The notes beneath the pieces are model-generated. The model made no database searches, had not been told where the DNA came from, and saw only the letters and a list, made by a program, of their open reading frames with translations. A stretch of 64,000 nt of DNA, from positions 1 to 64,000 of the forward strand of contig NZ_JAKSXV010000044.1 of assembly GCF_022829345.1 (NCBI RefSeq), written 5' to 3'. Positions within the stretch are counted from its first letter, which is position 1; every line of letters begins with the position of its first letter. This DNA is from Methylobacterium sp. J-090 (lineage in GTDB: Bacteria; Pseudomonadota; Alphaproteobacteria; Rhizobiales; Beijerinckiaceae). Both the position numbers and the translations under genes were made by a program. Below, one piece after another: positions 43,706-56,324 of this stretch.

Positions 43706-43740
43706 AAAAGCCTGGCACTCCCCCGGAGTGCCAGGCTTTT
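43706..43740. terminator. Strong bidirectional terminator
   Basis: AAAAGCCTGGCACTCC (43706–43721) and GGAGTGCCAGGCTTTT (43725–43740) form a 16-bp perfect stem with a 3-base loop, with A-run and T-run at its ends, so it can act on both strands. It follows the RRFYGP gene. Confidence 0.88.
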
Positions 43741-43837
43741 GTGCAAGAAAATGCATCTTCTGATTTGAAGGAGTGCACAATGTTGCTGTAGTTCTGGTCA
43801 CCGCGAGCCGCATCCCTGGGCTCCCCGGAGGCACGCC

Positions 43838-43966
43838 ATGACCGAACTCGCAGCCACCGAAGCCCCGCCGCGCGATCTCTGGCGGTCGGTTCCCCTCGAT
43901 CTTCTCGTCTCCGTCGCGGCCATCATCCTCGCGGGTGGCCTCAAGCTCGCCGGCCTTCTCCCCTGA
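43838..43966 (+). CDS. Small single-pass membrane protein (42 residues)
   Basis: An ATG at 43838 preceded by CCGGAGG about seven bases upstream opens a 42-codon frame: a polar N-terminus (MTELAATEAPPRDLWRSV) and one hydrophobic segment (LDLLVSVAAIILAGGLKLAGLLP) ending in TGA. The good ribosome site and single clean helix argue for a real microprotein. It lies between a strong terminator and the thioesterase gene. Function unknown. Confidence 0.55.
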   Translation: MTELAATEAPPRDLWRSVPLDLLVSVAAIILAGGLKLAGLLP

Positions 43967-44040
43967 GGGTTCGGATACCGCCTCGCGGCGCCGGCGAATC
44001 CGCGTAGGGTCGGTCCGAACGAATCGCGGGGTGGGACGGA

Positions 44041-44460
44041 ATGACGGTGCAGGAAACGACGCAGGAGGAGGGCGGCGGTCCGCGTGGAGAGCTCACGGTC
44101 CGCACCAGCGCGATGCCGGCGGATACCAATGCCAACGGCGACATCTTCGGCGGCTGGGTGATGTCGCAGATGGATCAGGCCGGGGGGATCGCGGGCGTCG
44201 ACCGGGCCCAGGGGCGCGTCGTCACCGTGGCCGTCGAGGCGATGACGTTCATCCGGCCGGTGCGCGTCGGTGACGTCCTGTGCGTCTACACCCGCGTCGG
44301 CCATGTCGGCCGCACCTCCATGAAGATCGAGGTCGAGGCCTGGGCCCGGCGCTTCCGCACGCAGGTCCGCGAGAAGGTGACGGAGGCGACCTTCACGTTC
44401 GTCGCCATCGACGACGCCGGCCGGCCGCGCCCGGTCGACGGGCCGGCGCCCGATGTTTGA
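44041..44460 (+). CDS. Acyl-CoA thioesterase (YciA/BFIT-type hotdog)
   Basis: This 139-residue protein has the hotdog thioesterase motif TSAMPADTNANGDIFGGWVMS with the catalytic Asn-Asp region, then DQAGGIAG, VTVAVEAMTFIRPVRVGDV and a strand ending FTFVAIDDAGRPRPV. It hydrolyses acyl-CoA thioesters in the cytosol; chain preference is not evident. Length agrees with YciA (about 130). It stands 71 bases upstream of the ABC-F gene on the same strand. Confidence 0.92.
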   Translation: MTVQETTQEEGGGPRGELTVRTSAMPADTNANGDIFGGWVMSQMDQAGGIAGVDRAQGRVVTVAVEAMTFIRPVRVGDVLCVYTRVGHVGRTSMKIEVEAWARRFRTQVREKVTEATFTFVAIDDAGRPRPVDGPAPDV

Positions 44461-44531
44461 GCGCCCTTCCCTTCCGCTTGGCCGCGCCATGCCGTAAAGG
44501 CGCGGGACCGTAGCCAAGGTCCCGTGCCCGC

Positions 44532-46154
<1,623 letters not shown>

Positions 46155-46164
46155 CGCCGGGAGT

Positions 46165-47325
46165 TCACACGTTCGGCGCCGCCACCCGCTTCCGGAGGCC
46201 GGTGATGACCGCCTTCAGGATCTCCGAGCCGGCTTCGTCGCTGTCGATCCCGTGCCCGATGGAGCGCATGGACACGATGCGCTCGTGGATGAAGGACAGC
46301 TTGGCGATGACCGCCGGCGTCAGCTTGAACGGGTAGAGCGCCGGCTGTCCCATGCTCCGGCTCAGGGAGTTCACCGCGTAGGTGAGGGGCAGCCACGCTT
46401 CCACCAGGCGGCTGAAATCCGGGATCTGGTAGGGATCGTAGTCGATCACCACGGAATCCGCCGGGCCGTTGCGCAGGCGCGGCCGCACGTGGAGTTCGAA
46501 GGTGCCGGCCGTCTCCACCGTATCGACGATGTGGAGATACTGCGCCCAGGTCTCGGCGAAATCCTCCCACGGATGGCTGGTGGCGTAGGCGCTGACGTAG
46601 GATTCCTCCCAGTTCTCCGGCGCACCGTCCCGGTAGTGCCGCTGGAGCGCCCGGCCGTAATTGTCGCGCTCGTCCCCGAACAGGGACCGGAACGTCCACA
46701 GGCTCTGGTCGAAGCGGACCAGCACGTTCCAGAAGTAATGCCCGATCTCGTGGCGGAAGTGCCCCAGGAGCGTGCGGTAATACTCGCCGAACAGCGTCCG
46801 CCGACGCTCGCGCTCGACGTCGTCGGCCTCGGCGATGTTGAGGGTGATGACCCCGCCGCGATGGCCCGTGAGCACCGGCGGCCCGATGCGGTAGCTCTCG
46901 GACGGATCGACGAGGAAATCGAAGGCGAGACCCGTGGTGGGGTTCTCGGCCCGGGTCATCAGCGGCAGGTTCAGGCGCAGGAGCGAGTAGAACAGCCGGT
47001 GCTTGGCCGCCTCGATCTGGCGCCAGCGCGTGAGATTCCAGGTGATGCCGAGGTCGGGCACCACGCGGTTGTGACGGCAGGCGGTACAATACGCCTCCGG
47101 CATGTCGTCGGGCACGAGCCAGTTGCAGGCCCCGTGCGCGGCGTTGGCGCAGAATCGGTATTTCCGGGCCGGATTGGCGTAGGCGTGCCAGTGCGTGCCC
47201 ACGGATTCCAGCGCCGACATCTCGTGCAGCTCGCCGACGTAGCCAAGGCGCCGCTGGCAGCTCTCGCAATCCGTGCTCTCGAAGCTGACCGGCTGGTCGC
47301 AGGCCTGGCACTGGAAGATCTTCAT
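46165..47325 (-). CDS. Putative zinc metallopeptidase with N-terminal zinc ribbon
   Basis: This 386-residue protein starts at ATG 47325. It opens with a zinc-ribbon-like [29 protein letters not shown] (CxxC pairs, split here by the linker residues). A second Cys-rich part ([20 protein letters not shown]) follows. The peptidase core has HEIGHYFW (HExxH, about residue 195) and a downstream [12 protein letters not shown] that would supply the third ligand. No signal peptide is seen. Members of this family (DUF2248 type) commonly neighbour transglutaminase/ATP-grasp operons, as here, where it is divergent from one; it may process the product. Confidence 0.85.
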   Translation of the reverse strand: MKIFQCQACDQPVSFESTDCESCQRRLGYVGELHEMSALESVGTHWHAYANPARKYRFCANAAHGACNWLVPDDMPEAYCTACRHNRVVPDLGITWNLTRWRQIEAAKHRLFYSLLRLNLPLMTRAENPTTGLAFDFLVDPSESYRIGPPVLTGHRGGVITLNIAEADDVERERRRTLFGEYYRTLLGHFRHEIGHYFWNVLVRFDQSLWTFRSLFGDERDNYGRALQRHYRDGAPENWEESYVSAYATSHPWEDFAETWAQYLHIVDTVETAGTFELHVRPRLRNGPADSVVIDYDPYQIPDFSRLVEAWLPLTYAVNSLSRSMGQPALYPFKLTPAVIAKLSFIHERIVSMRSIGHGIDSDEAGSEILKAVITGLRKRVAAPNV

Positions 47326-47697
47326 GCTGCCGTCTCGATGCCCGAACCCTACCACCCTTGCGCGCCGCGTGCCGCCGCGGGTGCTCCGCCCCCGGCAACG
47401 GGAGGAAAGCCGTCCCATCCGGCTAAGTTCCCGCGCGGTTCGTTGTGGTCCGATCATGCATGGAACTTGCTTACGGAGTCGCTTCGATGCGACGTCGGTG
47501 TGCGGCGGTGCTCTCGCGCCGCCAGCACGACGCGACGGCGCACCGCCGCCGACCCCATCGCCCGCGGGACACCGTTGGCGTATGGCTGGAAGACTGCATC
47601 CCCGGGTGCACCGCAGGGCGGTGGCCCGGCCCCTCGCAGCCGCAACGGGCGTTCCATCGCCCGCGCGGCTCCACGCCCTGGTACTGCGGGAGTCCCC
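47326..47697. other. Divergent intergenic region of metallopeptidase and transglutaminase operon
   Basis: These 372 bases contain no supported gene. Both operons must be transcribed from here. No clear operator, hairpin or riboswitch is visible. Confidence 0.4.
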
Positions 47698-50600
47698 GTG
47701 TCGATCAAAGCCGCCCTGCACCACGTCACGCACTACACCTACGACCGGCCGATCGCGCTGGGACCGCAGGTGATCCGACTCCGGCCGGCGCCGCATACGC
47801 GCACGGCCGTGCCGGCCTATTCCCTGAAGGTCCTGCCCGAGAACCACTTCATCAACTGGCAGCAGGATCCGAACGGGAACTGGCTGGCCCGGCTCATCTT
47901 CCCCGAGAAGACCCGCGAGCTGAAGATCGAGGTCGATCTCACCGCCGACATGTCGGTGATCAACCCGTTCGACTTCTTCGTGGAGGAGTATGCCCAGGCG
48001 CGGGGGTTCACCTACGCCGACGACCTGACGGCGGAGCTCAAGCCCTACCTCGTCCTCGACGACGCCATGGCGCCCGAGGTCGACGAATTCCTCACCCGCC
48101 TGCCGGCCGAGCCGAACACGGTGTTGTTCCTCGTGGCCCTCAACGCCCAGGTGGCGGGCGAGATCACCTACGGCGTCCGCCTGGAGCCGGGCGTTCAGAC
48201 CGCCGCCGAGACCCTGACCCTGAAGAGCGGCTCGTGCCGCGATTCGGCGTGGCTGATGGTGCAGATCCTGCGCCGCCTCGGGATGGCCGCCCGCTTCGTG
48301 TCCGGCTACCTCATCCAGCTCGTCCCCGACACCACCGCCGTCGACGGCCCCGTCGGCACCGCCACCGATTTCACCGATCTGCACGCCTGGGCCGAGGTCT
48401 ACCTGCCCGGCGCCGGCTGGATCGGCCTCGACGCCACCTCCGGGCTCCTCTGCGGCGAGGGCCACATTCCGCTGGCCGCGACGCCGCACTACAACTCGGC
48501 GGCGCCCATCTCGGGCCTCGCCGAGCCGGCCGAGGTCGAGTTCGGCTTCGAGATGACCGTGACCCGCGTGGCCGAAGCGCCGCGCATCACCAAGCCGTTC
48601 TCCGACGAGGTCTGGGCGGCCATGGACGCGCTGGGCGACCGCATCGACGTGGACCTCGCCGAGCAGGACGTGCGCCTGACCATGGGCGGCGAGCCCACCT
48701 TCGTCTCCATCGACGATTTCGAATCGGCCGAATGGAACGCCGCCGCCGTGGGGCCGACCAAGCGCGGTCTCGCCGACAAGCTCATCCGCCGCCTGCGCAC
48801 CCGCTTCGCGCCCGGCGGCATGCTGCATTACGGCCAGGGCAAGTGGTACCCGGGCGAGAGCCTGCCGCGCTGGGCGTTCGCCCTGTACTGGCGCCGCGAC
48901 GGCGTGCCCGTCTGGAAGGATGCCGGCCTCATCGCCGCCGAGGACGGCCCGCGCACCGCCAATTCGACCCAGGCCAAGGCCCTCATCGACGGCGTCGCCG
49001 GGCGTCTCGGCCTCGGGCCCTACGTGTTCCCCGCCTTCGAGGACCCGGTCTACTGGACCGAGAAGCGCGACGAGCTGCCGATCAACGTCACCACGTCGGA
49101 ACCGATGTTTCCGAATCCCGAGACCAATGCCCGGATGGCGCGGGTGTTCGAGCGGGGGCTCGGCGAGGCCGCCGGCTACGCCCTTCCCCTGGCGAGCCTG
49201 CCCGTCGGCGAGGATGGCGCCGCGGATCGGGTGTGGATCTCGGAGGCCTGGGAGTTCCGGCGCGGCCACGCCTTCCTCACCCCCGGGGATTCCCCCGTCG
49301 GCTACCGTCTCCCCCTGTCGTCCCTGCCCTACGTGCCGTCGGCGAACTATCCCTATTACCAGCCGCAGGATCCTCTCGAAGACCGCGATGCCCTGCCCGA
49401 GGGCCATCCGGGCACGGAAGCGGTCAACGGCTCCGGCGTCACCGGGGTCGCCGTCCGCACGGCCCTCGCGGTCGAGCCGCGCGACGGCGTGCTCCACGTG
49501 TTCATGCCGCCCCTGCAGCGGGTCGACGAGTACCTCGAACTGCTCGGCCACCTCGAAGCGGCGGCGGCCGAGCTGAAGCAGGCCGTGCATATCGAGGGCT
49601 ACGAGCCGCCCTTTGACCCGCGCATGAACGTCATCAAGGTCACGCCGGACCCCGGCGTCATCGAGGTCAACGTCCACCCCGCGCCGTCCTGGCGCGACGC
49701 GGTGACCATCACCACCGACCTCTACGAGGACGCCCGCCAGATCCGTCTCGGCGCGCAGAAGTTCATGACCGACGGGCGCCACACCGGCACCGGCGGCGGC
49801 AATCACGTGGTGCTCGGCGGCGCGACGCCCAACGACTCGCCGTTCCTGCGCCGGCCCGACCTGCTGAAGAGCCTGGTGCTGTACTGGCAGCGCCATCCGG
49901 CCATGTCGTACCTGTTCGCCGGCCTCTATATCGGCCCGACGAGCCAGGCCCCGCGCATGGACGAGGCGCGCCACGACGGGCTCTACGAGCTCGAGATCGC
50001 CATGGCGCAGGTGCCCAAACCCGACGAGCCCAACATCCCGCGCTGGCTGGTGGACCGCATCTTCCGGAACATCCTCGTCGACGTGACGGGCAACACCCAC
50101 CGCTCCGAGATCTGCATCGACAAGCTCTACTCGCCGGACGGTCCCACGGGCCGCCTCGGGCTGCTCGAGTTCCGCTCCTTCGAGATGCCGCCGGACCCGC
50201 GCATGAGCCTCGCGCAGCAATTGCTGCTGCGCGCCATCGTGGCGTGGCTCTGGCGCGAGCCGCAGGAGGGCGGCTGTGTCCGCTGGGGCACGGGCCTGCA
50301 CGATCGCTTCATGCTGCCCCACTTCCTGTGGGCCGACTTCCTCGGCGTGCTGGAGGATCTCCGGGCCGCCGGCTACGACTTCGACCCCGCCGCCTTCGTC
50401 GCGCAGCGCGAGTTCCGCTTCCCCGTGTTCGGGACCGTGGAGCATGGCGGCGTGAAGCTGGAGCTGCGCCAGGCCCTGGAGCCCTGGCACGTGCTGGGCG
50501 AGGAGGGGGCCATCGGGGGGACCGTGCGGTACGTCGACAGTTCCGTGGAGCGGCTGCAGGTGAAGGTCGAGGGCTTCGTCCCCGGCCGGCACGTGATCGC

Positions 50601-50967
50601 CTGCAACGGCCGACGCCTGCCGATGACCGGCACCGGCGTCTCCGGCGAGGCGGTGGCGGGCCTGCGGTTCAAGGCGTGGCAACCGGCCTCGTCGCTGCAC
50701 CCGACGATTCCCGCCCACGCACCGCTCACCATCGACATCCTCGATGCCTGGAGCGGCCGGTCGCTCGGCGGCTGCCGCTACCATGTCAGCCATCCGGGCG
50801 GGCGCAATTACGAGACCTTCCCGGTCAACACCTACGAGGCGGAGGGGCGCCGCCTCGCCCGCTTCCAGGCCCATGGCCACACCGCCGGCCGGATCGAGAT
50901 GCCGGTGGAGGAGACCAACCGCGAGTTCCCGATGACCCTCGACTTGCGGAGCCCAGGCCCGCGATGA
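47698..50967 (+). CDS. Transglutaminase–DUF2126 protein
   Basis: This 1089-residue protein starts at GTG 47698 with GGGAG five bases upstream. The N-terminal transglutaminase N-domain ([14 protein letters not shown]) leads to a papain-like core with Cys180 (GSCRDSAW), His229 ([12 protein letters not shown]) and Asp245 (GLDATSG), a complete triad. The DUF2126 part follows ([24 protein letters not shown], and the C-terminal segment DLRSPGP). Comparative genomics places this family in operons with ATP-grasp ligases and alpha-E proteins that are predicted to make or cut peptides; substrate unknown. It overlaps the next gene by four bases. Confidence 0.93.
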   Translation: MSIKAALHHVTHYTYDRPIALGPQVIRLRPAPHTRTAVPAYSLKVLPENHFINWQQDPNGNWLARLIFPEKTRELKIEVDLTADMSVINPFDFFVEEYAQARGFTYADDLTAELKPYLVLDDAMAPEVDEFLTRLPAEPNTVLFLVALNAQVAGEITYGVRLEPGVQTAAETLTLKSGSCRDSAWLMVQILRRLGMAARFVSGYLIQLVPDTTAVDGPVGTATDFTDLHAWAEVYLPGAGWIGLDATSGLLCGEGHIPLAATPHYNSAAPISGLAEPAEVEFGFEMTVTRVAEAPRITKPFSDEVWAAMDALGDRIDVDLAEQDVRLTMGGEPTFVSIDDFESAEWNAAAVGPTKRGLADKLIRRLRTRFAPGGMLHYGQGKWYPGESLPRWAFALYWRRDGVPVWKDAGLIAAEDGPRTANSTQAKALIDGVAGRLGLGPYVFPAFEDPVYWTEKRDELPINVTTSEPMFPNPETNARMARVFERGLGEAAGYALPLASLPVGEDGAADRVWISEAWEFRRGHAFLTPGDSPVGYRLPLSSLPYVPSANYPYYQPQDPLEDRDALPEGHPGTEAVNGSGVTGVAVRTALAVEPRDGVLHVFMPPLQRVDEYLELLGHLEAAAAELKQAVHIEGYEPPFDPRMNVIKVTPDPGVIEVNVHPAPSWRDAVTITTDLYEDARQIRLGAQKFMTDGRHTGTGGGNHVVLGGATPNDSPFLRRPDLLKSLVLYWQRHPAMSYLFAGLYIGPTSQAPRMDEARHDGLYELEIAMAQVPKPDEPNIPRWLVDRIFRNILVDVTGNTHRSEICIDKLYSPDGPTGRLGLLEFRSFEMPPDPRMSLAQQLLLRAIVAWLWREPQEGGCVRWGTGLHDRFMLPHFLWADFLGVLEDLRAAGYDFDPAAFVAQREFRFPVFGTVEHGGVKLELRQALEPWHVLGEEGAIGGTVRYVDSSVERLQVKVEGFVPGRHVIACNGRRLPMTGTGVSGEAVAGLRFKAWQPASSLHPTIPAHAPLTIDILDAWSGRSLGGCRYHVSHPGGRNYETFPVNTYEAEGRRLARFQAHGHTAGRIEMPVEETNREFPMTLDLRSPGPR

Positions 50968-53483
50968 GTGAGGCGGCCGAGGCGGAGGTCTCCGGGCGGG
51001 CGGAACGGCTGGCGCGCTGGACCTCCGGCTACCGGCCGCATCCGGGGGTTCCCGACGCGTTCATGGACGAGGCCGGCACGCCGCAGGCCGCCTGGACTCG
51101 GGTTCTCGACCGTCTCGGCGACCTCACCGAAGTGGACATCGCCGCCCGCTTCGTCTCGGCCGTGCGCCACATCCGCGACACCGGAATCTCGTACCGGATC
51201 TACGGCGACAAGCGCGATCACGCCTGGCCGCTCGGCTCCCTCCCCTTCGTGGTGGAGGCGGCCGACTGGAAGGATCTGAGCGCCGGCATCGTCGAACGGG
51301 CCGAACTGATGGAGGCGATCCTCGCCGACATCTACGGCCCCGGCCGCCTCGTGGCCGACGGGCTGCTCCCGGCCGCCGTCGTCGCCGGGAGCCCGGAATT
51401 CATGCGGCCCGTCGCCGGGATCGCGCCGCCGGGCGGGCGCTTCCTCAAGCTCTACGCGGCGGACGTCACGCGCGGGCCCGACGGGCGCTGGCAGGTCCTG
51501 GCCGACCGCACCCAATCCCCGTCCGGTCCGGGCTATGCCCTGGAGAACCGGATGGTGCTGACCCGCGCCTTCCCGGATCTCTACACCGATCTCCACGTCG
51601 AGCGCCTGGCCCCCTTCTTCCAGGCCTTCCGGCAGGGGCTGGCGCTGGGCGCGCAGCGCAGCGACCCGCGCATCTGCCTCCTCACCTCCGGGCCGTTCAG
51701 CTCGACCTATGTCGAACAGGCGGTCCTCGCCCGCTACCTCGGGCTTCTCCTCGTCGAGGGCGACGACCTCGTGATGCAGGACGGGGCCCTGCACGTCCGC
51801 ACGGTGTCTGGCCTGAAGCGGGCCGACGTCCTGTGGCGGCGCATCGATTCCGACTACGTCGATCCCCTGGAGCTGAACCCCGCCTCGCGCCTCGGCGTGC
51901 CCGGTCTCATCGACGGGTTGCGCAACGCCAGCCTCGTCGTCGGCAACATGCCGGGCTCCGGCATCCTCGAATCGGGGGCGCTCGCCGCCTACCTCCCGGG
52001 CATCGCCCGACGGTTCCTCGGGGCCGAGCCGCGGCTCTCGGGGCCGCGCACGTGGTGGTGCGGCGATCCCGACAGCCTCGCCCATGTGCGCGACAACCTC
52101 GATGCCCTCACCCTGCGGCCCGTGGCGACGCCGCCCAAGGGCATGGCCCGCGACGCGATCATGGGGCCGCTCGCCTTCGGGGCCGACCGCGAGCGCGTGG
52201 TCGCGGCCCTGCGCGACCGGCCGTTCGACTACGTCGCCCAGGAACGCGCGCCCCTGGCGACCACGCCCGGCTGGGATCGGACCGGGGGCACCCTGCGCCT
52301 GGTGCCGCGCCCCTTCGCCCTGCGGGTGTTCGCCGCCCTGACGCCGGATGGCTGGCGGGTGATGCCGGGCGGCTTCTGCCGCATCTCCGAGCGCGCCGAC
52401 ATCGATCCCATCGAGATGCGCGCCGGCATCAAGGCCGCCGACGTGTGGATCATGTCCGACGGGCCCGTCGAATCGGGCCCCCTGATCCAGCCGGCCGCCC
52501 AGAAGGTCCGGCGGATCGCCGGCCACCTGCCGTCGCGGGCCGCCGACAACCTGTTCTGGTTCGGCCGCTACGTCGAGCGGGCCGAGGCGGTGATCCGCCT
52601 CGTGATCGCGCATCTCGGCAGCGTCGGCGCCGCCGTCATCACCGATCTGCCCGGGGACGCCAACTCGCCGACCTCCCTGCGCATCCGCGCCCTCCTCGAC
52701 GAGTGGGGCGCCATCTCCGCCCCGGATCTGCCCACGGCCGCCCTGGCCCGGGAAGCGCTGAGCGGGCGCGAGGTCTACGGCTCGGCCCTCAGCCACGGCC
52801 TCTCCGCACGGAGCAACGCCGCGATCCTGCGCGAACGCCTCTCGGGCGAGGCCTGGCGGGTGCTCGCCGACCTCAAGGACATCCTCGATATCGGCACGGA
52901 GCGGCCCTATTCCGAGGCCGAACTCGTCGGCCTCGCCGAGCGGGCTCTTGGCCTCATCGCCGCCCTGGCGGGGCTGGCCCAGGAGAACATGAACCGGACG
53001 GCCGGTTGGCATTTCGTCGATCTCGGGCGACGCATCGAGCGGGTGATCAACACCTGCGCCTTCGCGACGCGCTTCGCCGGCGACGCCGCGACCGCGGAGG
53101 ATTTCGGCGTGATGCTGTCGCTCTGCGATTCGCACATCGCCTTCGGCGCCCGCTACATGCAGGGCGCCGCCCTCGATCCCGTGCGCGACATGGTGCTCCT
53201 CGATCCGTTCAACCCCCGCTCCGTCGCCTTCCAGGTCGAGGCCATCGAGCGCCATCTCGCCAGCCTGCCGATCCTGCGGGTCGATGGCCTGCCCGAGCCG
53301 CATCAGCGCCTCGCCGCCAAGCTGGCCGCGGAATTCGCCACGGGCGAGGCGTCCGAGTTCGACGGGGCCGCCCTGGCGCGCCTGGAGAACGAGTTCGAGC
53401 GCCTGGCCGACGCCATCGCGACCCGCTACTTCCCCAATGGCCCGCACGCCCTGCGGCCGGAAAAGCTCGTGGGGCTCGGGTGA
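50964..53483 (+). CDS. Circularly permuted ATP-grasp ligase fused to alpha-E domain
   Basis: This 839-residue protein has a circularly permuted ATP-grasp part (about 80–480; [21 protein letters not shown] split, [39 protein letters not shown]) and an alpha-E (DUF403) helical domain (about 510–830; [48 protein letters not shown]). In most genomes these are two genes; the fusion seen here is also known. ATP-grasp predicts ATP-dependent amide or peptide bond formation. ATG at 50964 overlaps the previous stop; the last four bases overlap the next GTG. Confidence 0.93.
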   Translation: MSEAAEAEVSGRAERLARWTSGYRPHPGVPDAFMDEAGTPQAAWTRVLDRLGDLTEVDIAARFVSAVRHIRDTGISYRIYGDKRDHAWPLGSLPFVVEAADWKDLSAGIVERAELMEAILADIYGPGRLVADGLLPAAVVAGSPEFMRPVAGIAPPGGRFLKLYAADVTRGPDGRWQVLADRTQSPSGPGYALENRMVLTRAFPDLYTDLHVERLAPFFQAFRQGLALGAQRSDPRICLLTSGPFSSTYVEQAVLARYLGLLLVEGDDLVMQDGALHVRTVSGLKRADVLWRRIDSDYVDPLELNPASRLGVPGLIDGLRNASLVVGNMPGSGILESGALAAYLPGIARRFLGAEPRLSGPRTWWCGDPDSLAHVRDNLDALTLRPVATPPKGMARDAIMGPLAFGADRERVVAALRDRPFDYVAQERAPLATTPGWDRTGGTLRLVPRPFALRVFAALTPDGWRVMPGGFCRISERADIDPIEMRAGIKAADVWIMSDGPVESGPLIQPAAQKVRRIAGHLPSRAADNLFWFGRYVERAEAVIRLVIAHLGSVGAAVITDLPGDANSPTSLRIRALLDEWGAISAPDLPTAALAREALSGREVYGSALSHGLSARSNAAILRERLSGEAWRVLADLKDILDIGTERPYSEAELVGLAERALGLIAALAGLAQENMNRTAGWHFVDLGRRIERVINTCAFATRFAGDAATAEDFGVMLSLCDSHIAFGARYMQGAALDPVRDMVLLDPFNPRSVAFQVEAIERHLASLPILRVDGLPEPHQRLAAKLAAEFATGEASEFDGAALARLENEFERLADAIATRYFPNGPHALRPEKLVGLG

Positions 53484-54397
53484 TCTACACGCTGCGCCAC
53501 CTCACCACCTACCGTTACGCCCGGCCCGTGCGCTTCGCCCGCTGCGGCCTGCGGCTGAGGCCGACGGACGGCGAGGGCCAGACGGTTCTGGAGAGTACCC
53601 TCACGATCTCGCCCGAACCGCGCCAGCGCGTGGTGCGCCGCGACTATTTCGGCCTCGACGTGGTGGCGGTGACCATCGACACGCCCCACACGGAGCTGCG
53701 CGTCGAATCGCTGTCGCGGGTTCTCGTCGAGCGCCCGCCCCTGCCCGCTCCCGAATCCGGGCCGTCCTGGGAGCGGGTTCGCGACGAAGCCTTGGCGCGG
53801 CGGTCCCTCGCACCCGACGCGCCGGTGCACTACCTGTTTCCGAGCATCCGGGTGCCCCTCGTCCCCGAGGTGACGGAGTACGCGCGCGCGAGCTTTCCGC
53901 CCGGACGCAGCGCCTATGGCGGCGCCTTCGACCTCATGCAGCGCATCCGGGGCGATTTCCGGTTCGATGCCAAGGCGACCTCCGTGCGGACGCCGCTCGC
54001 CGAATCCTTCGCCCTGCGGGCCGGCGTCTGCCAGGATTTTGCCCACATCATGATCGCGGGCCTGCGCGGCCTCGGCGTGCCGGCGGCCTATGTCAGCGGC
54101 TATCTCCGGACGATCCCCCCCGTGGGACGCCCGCGCCTGCGCGGGGCGGACGCCAGCCACGCCTGGGTCTCGGTCTGGTGCGGCGACGGCTGGATCGGCC
54201 TCGACCCCACCAACGGGATCGGCATGTGCGACGACCACATCGTCGTGGCGCGCGGGCGCGACTACACCGACGTCTCGCCCATCGACGGGATCGTCTCCTC
54301 CTCCGGTGCGCAGAAGCTGAAGGTCGAGGTCGATGTGGTGCCGGACGGCGAGCCGATGCCCGAGCACGCCCCGGCCGTCGAGGCGGAACCGGCCTGA
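53480..54397 (+). CDS. Second transglutaminase-family protein
   Basis: This 305-residue protein has the N-terminal transglutaminase domain (YTLRHLTTYRYARPV) and a papain-like core with Cys184 (AGVCQDFAHIM), His227 (DASHAWVSVW) and Asp242 (GLDPTNG). Tail IVVARGRDYTDVSPIDG is typical of this family. All triad residues are present. GTG at 53480 overlaps the ATP-grasp stop, so all three genes are translationally coupled. It may hydrolyse or transfer peptide amides made by the ATP-grasp enzyme. Confidence 0.93.
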   Translation: MIYTLRHLTTYRYARPVRFARCGLRLRPTDGEGQTVLESTLTISPEPRQRVVRRDYFGLDVVAVTIDTPHTELRVESLSRVLVERPPLPAPESGPSWERVRDEALARRSLAPDAPVHYLFPSIRVPLVPEVTEYARASFPPGRSAYGGAFDLMQRIRGDFRFDAKATSVRTPLAESFALRAGVCQDFAHIMIAGLRGLGVPAAYVSGYLRTIPPVGRPRLRGADASHAWVSVWCGDGWIGLDPTNGIGMCDDHIVVARGRDYTDVSPIDGIVSSSGAQKLKVEVDVVPDGEPMPEHAPAVEAEPA

Positions 54398-54517
54398 GCC
54401 CTCCCTCGGCGAACCGCCGCGGCCGCATGGACACGCGCGCCCCGCATGGCTTAAGCGCGGCTTACGTCAGGAGGGCTTGCGGCAGCGCGGCTTGCGTCCC
54501 GGCGGACGTCCGGTGGA

Positions 54518-54805
54518 GTGGAAACCTTGGTCGAGACACACGACGGCACGTTGCAGAGTGACGCGCGCGCGGCGATCCGCGCCTTCATCCTCGGGCGCAA
54601 TCTCGGCCTCGCGCCGGATTCCGTCACCGGACAGACCTCCCTGGTGACCAGCGACGCCCTCGATTCCATCGGCGTCCTCGATCTGATGATGGAGCTGGGC
54701 GACCGCTTCGGCTTCGAGATCGAGGAGGACGCGTTCGCCCTCGCGCATTTCGAGAGCATCGACGCCCTGGCGGCCTACGTCGCGTCGAGGCGGCACCAAG
54801 CCTGA
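54518..54805 (+). CDS. Acyl carrier protein
   Basis: This 95-residue protein starts at GTG 54518. Ser50 in ALDSIGVLDLMMEL is the phosphopantetheine site (DSxGVxxL pattern), with four-helix ACP flanks and an acidic C-terminal part (FEIEEDAFALAHFESIDALAAYV). It lies four bases before a possible AMP-ligase start and 17 before the preferred one, which fits the ACP that partners with AMP-ligase in exosortase-A-type polysaccharide loci. Its length is slightly longer than a fatty-acid ACP. Confidence 0.88.
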   Translation: METLVETHDGTLQSDARAAIRAFILGRNLGLAPDSVTGQTSLVTSDALDSIGVLDLMMELGDRFGFEIEEDAFALAHFESIDALAAYVASRRHQA

Positions 54806-54821
54806 CGCCATGAGGACCCCC

Positions 54822-56324
54822 ATGAGCGCGCCGACGCAGGTCCAGGACCTCCTCGACGGGCCGGCCGGCGACCGCATCGCCCTCGTGGCCGGCGCGGAGC
54901 ACCTGACTTACGCCGCCTTCCGCATCCGCGTCGCCGCCCTGGCGGCCCGGCTGATCGAGGCGGGCCTCGCGCCGGGCGACCGGGTCGCGGGCTGGCTGCC
55001 GAAATCCATCGGCGAATGCGTGGCCCTGTTCGCCGTCGCGCGGGCCGGCGCCGCCTTCGTGCCGATCCATCCGAGCCTGCGCCCGGCCCAGGTGCGCCAC
55101 ATCGTCGAGGATTGCGCTGCCCGCGCCCTCGTCACCGATTCCGGTCTGCGCGCCGCCCTCGGCGAGACCCTCGCGGTGGAGTCCGAGGCGTCGGGGGACG
55201 ACGACGACCTGCGGCTCATGACCCTTGCGGGACGGGACGGACCACCTCCGCCCGGCGATCTCGCGGCGATCCTCTACACCTCGGGGTCGACCGGCTTGCC
55301 CAAGGGGGTGATGCTCTCCCACGCCAACCTGCTCGCCGGCACCCGCATCGTGCGGACCTATCTCGACCTCACGCCGGACGAGCGCATCCTGTCGGTGCTG
55401 CCGCTGGCCTTCGATTACGGCCTGAACCAGCTCCTCACCGCCGTCGAGCAGGGCGCCCGCCTCGTTCTCCTCGACGTCCGGTTCGGCGACGAAGTGGTGC
55501 GCGCCATCGAGACCCACGGGATCACCGGGCTCGCCGGGGTGCCGACCCTGTGGACCCTCCTGACGCGGGCGGCCCCCCGTCTGGCCACGGCCGATCTCGC
55601 GAGCCTGCGCTACCTCACCAATTCGGGCGGGGCCGTACCGCTGGAGACCGTCGCGCGCCTGCGCCGCGCCCTGCCGCGGACGAACATCGTCCTGATGTAC
55701 GGGCTCACGGAAGCCTTCCGCTCGACCTGGCTCCCGCCGGGCGAACTCGAGTCCCGGCCCGGCTCCATGGGGCGCGCCATTCCGGAGACCGAGATCTTCG
55801 CCATCGCCGCCGACGGCCGGCGCACGCGGCCGGGCGAGCCCGGCATCCTGATGCATCGCGGCCCCACCGTGTCGCTCGGCTACTGGAACCGGCCCGAGGA
55901 CACCATCCGGGTGCTCGTGCCCGATCCCCAGGCTCCCGACGGTCCGCCCCTGTGCCGCTCGGGCGACATCGTGGTCGAGGACGAGGCCGGCTACTTCACT
56001 TTCGTCGGGCGCGACGACGCCATGATCAAGACGTCGGGGTTTCGCGTCAGCCCGGGCGAGGTCGAGGCGGCCCTGATGGCGACGGGCGCCTTCCGGGCCG
56101 TCGCGGTCATCGGCCTGCCCGACGCGAGCCTCGGGCAGCGCATCCACGCCGTCGTCATCCCCGCCGAGGGCGGTCCGGCGCCGGAGGCCGCCCTTCGGAC
56201 CCTGCGCGAAACCCTGGCGCCGCACATGGTACCCCGCTCCGTCGAAGCGGTGGCGTCCCTCGCCGTGACCCCCAACGGCAAAGTCGATTACAAGCGCCTC
56301 GCCGCGGAGCGCCGAAATGCCTGA
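54822..56324 (+). CDS. AMP-dependent acyl/aryl ligase (exosortase-A-associated type)
   Basis: This 500-residue enzyme has the P-loop YTSGSTGLPKG, the adenine-binding YGLTEAF, the ligase signature SGDIVVEDEAGYFTFVGRDD, and the catalytic Lys in TPNGKVDYKRL. It adenylates an acid and loads it on CoA or, more likely, the adjacent ACP. I prefer ATG 54822 over ATG 54810 since GAGGA lies five bases before it. The gene overlaps the decarboxylase by eight bases. The ACP–ligase–PLP-decarboxylase order is that of exosortase-A-linked EPS clusters. Confidence 0.88.
   Translation: MSAPTQVQDLLDGPAGDRIALVAGAEHLTYAAFRIRVAALAARLIEAGLAPGDRVAGWLPKSIGECVALFAVARAGAAFVPIHPSLRPAQVRHIVEDCAARALVTDSGLRAALGETLAVESEASGDDDDLRLMTLAGRDGPPPPGDLAAILYTSGSTGLPKGVMLSHANLLAGTRIVRTYLDLTPDERILSVLPLAFDYGLNQLLTAVEQGARLVLLDVRFGDEVVRAIETHGITGLAGVPTLWTLLTRAAPRLATADLASLRYLTNSGGAVPLETVARLRRALPRTNIVLMYGLTEAFRSTWLPPGELESRPGSMGRAIPETEIFAIAADGRRTRPGEPGILMHRGPTVSLGYWNRPEDTIRVLVPDPQAPDGPPLCRSGDIVVEDEAGYFTFVGRDDAMIKTSGFRVSPGEVEAALMATGAFRAVAVIGLPDASLGQRIHAVVIPAEGGPAPEAALRTLRETLAPHMVPRSVEAVASLAVTPNGKVDYKRLAAERRNA

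Noticed and set aside
46165-50880. Minus-strand open frame of 1571 codons antisense to the transglutaminase–DUF2126 gene
   Set aside because: Only its C-terminal 386 residues (from 47325) have family features. The rest is antisense to a protein with an intact catalytic triad.
47698-54397. LapG-like periplasmic protease for the giant adhesin
   Set aside because: The transglutaminases belong to the DUF2126/ATP-grasp operon families, lack signal peptides, and are about 40 kb away. No LapD-like HAMP/GGDEF membrane protein is next to them.
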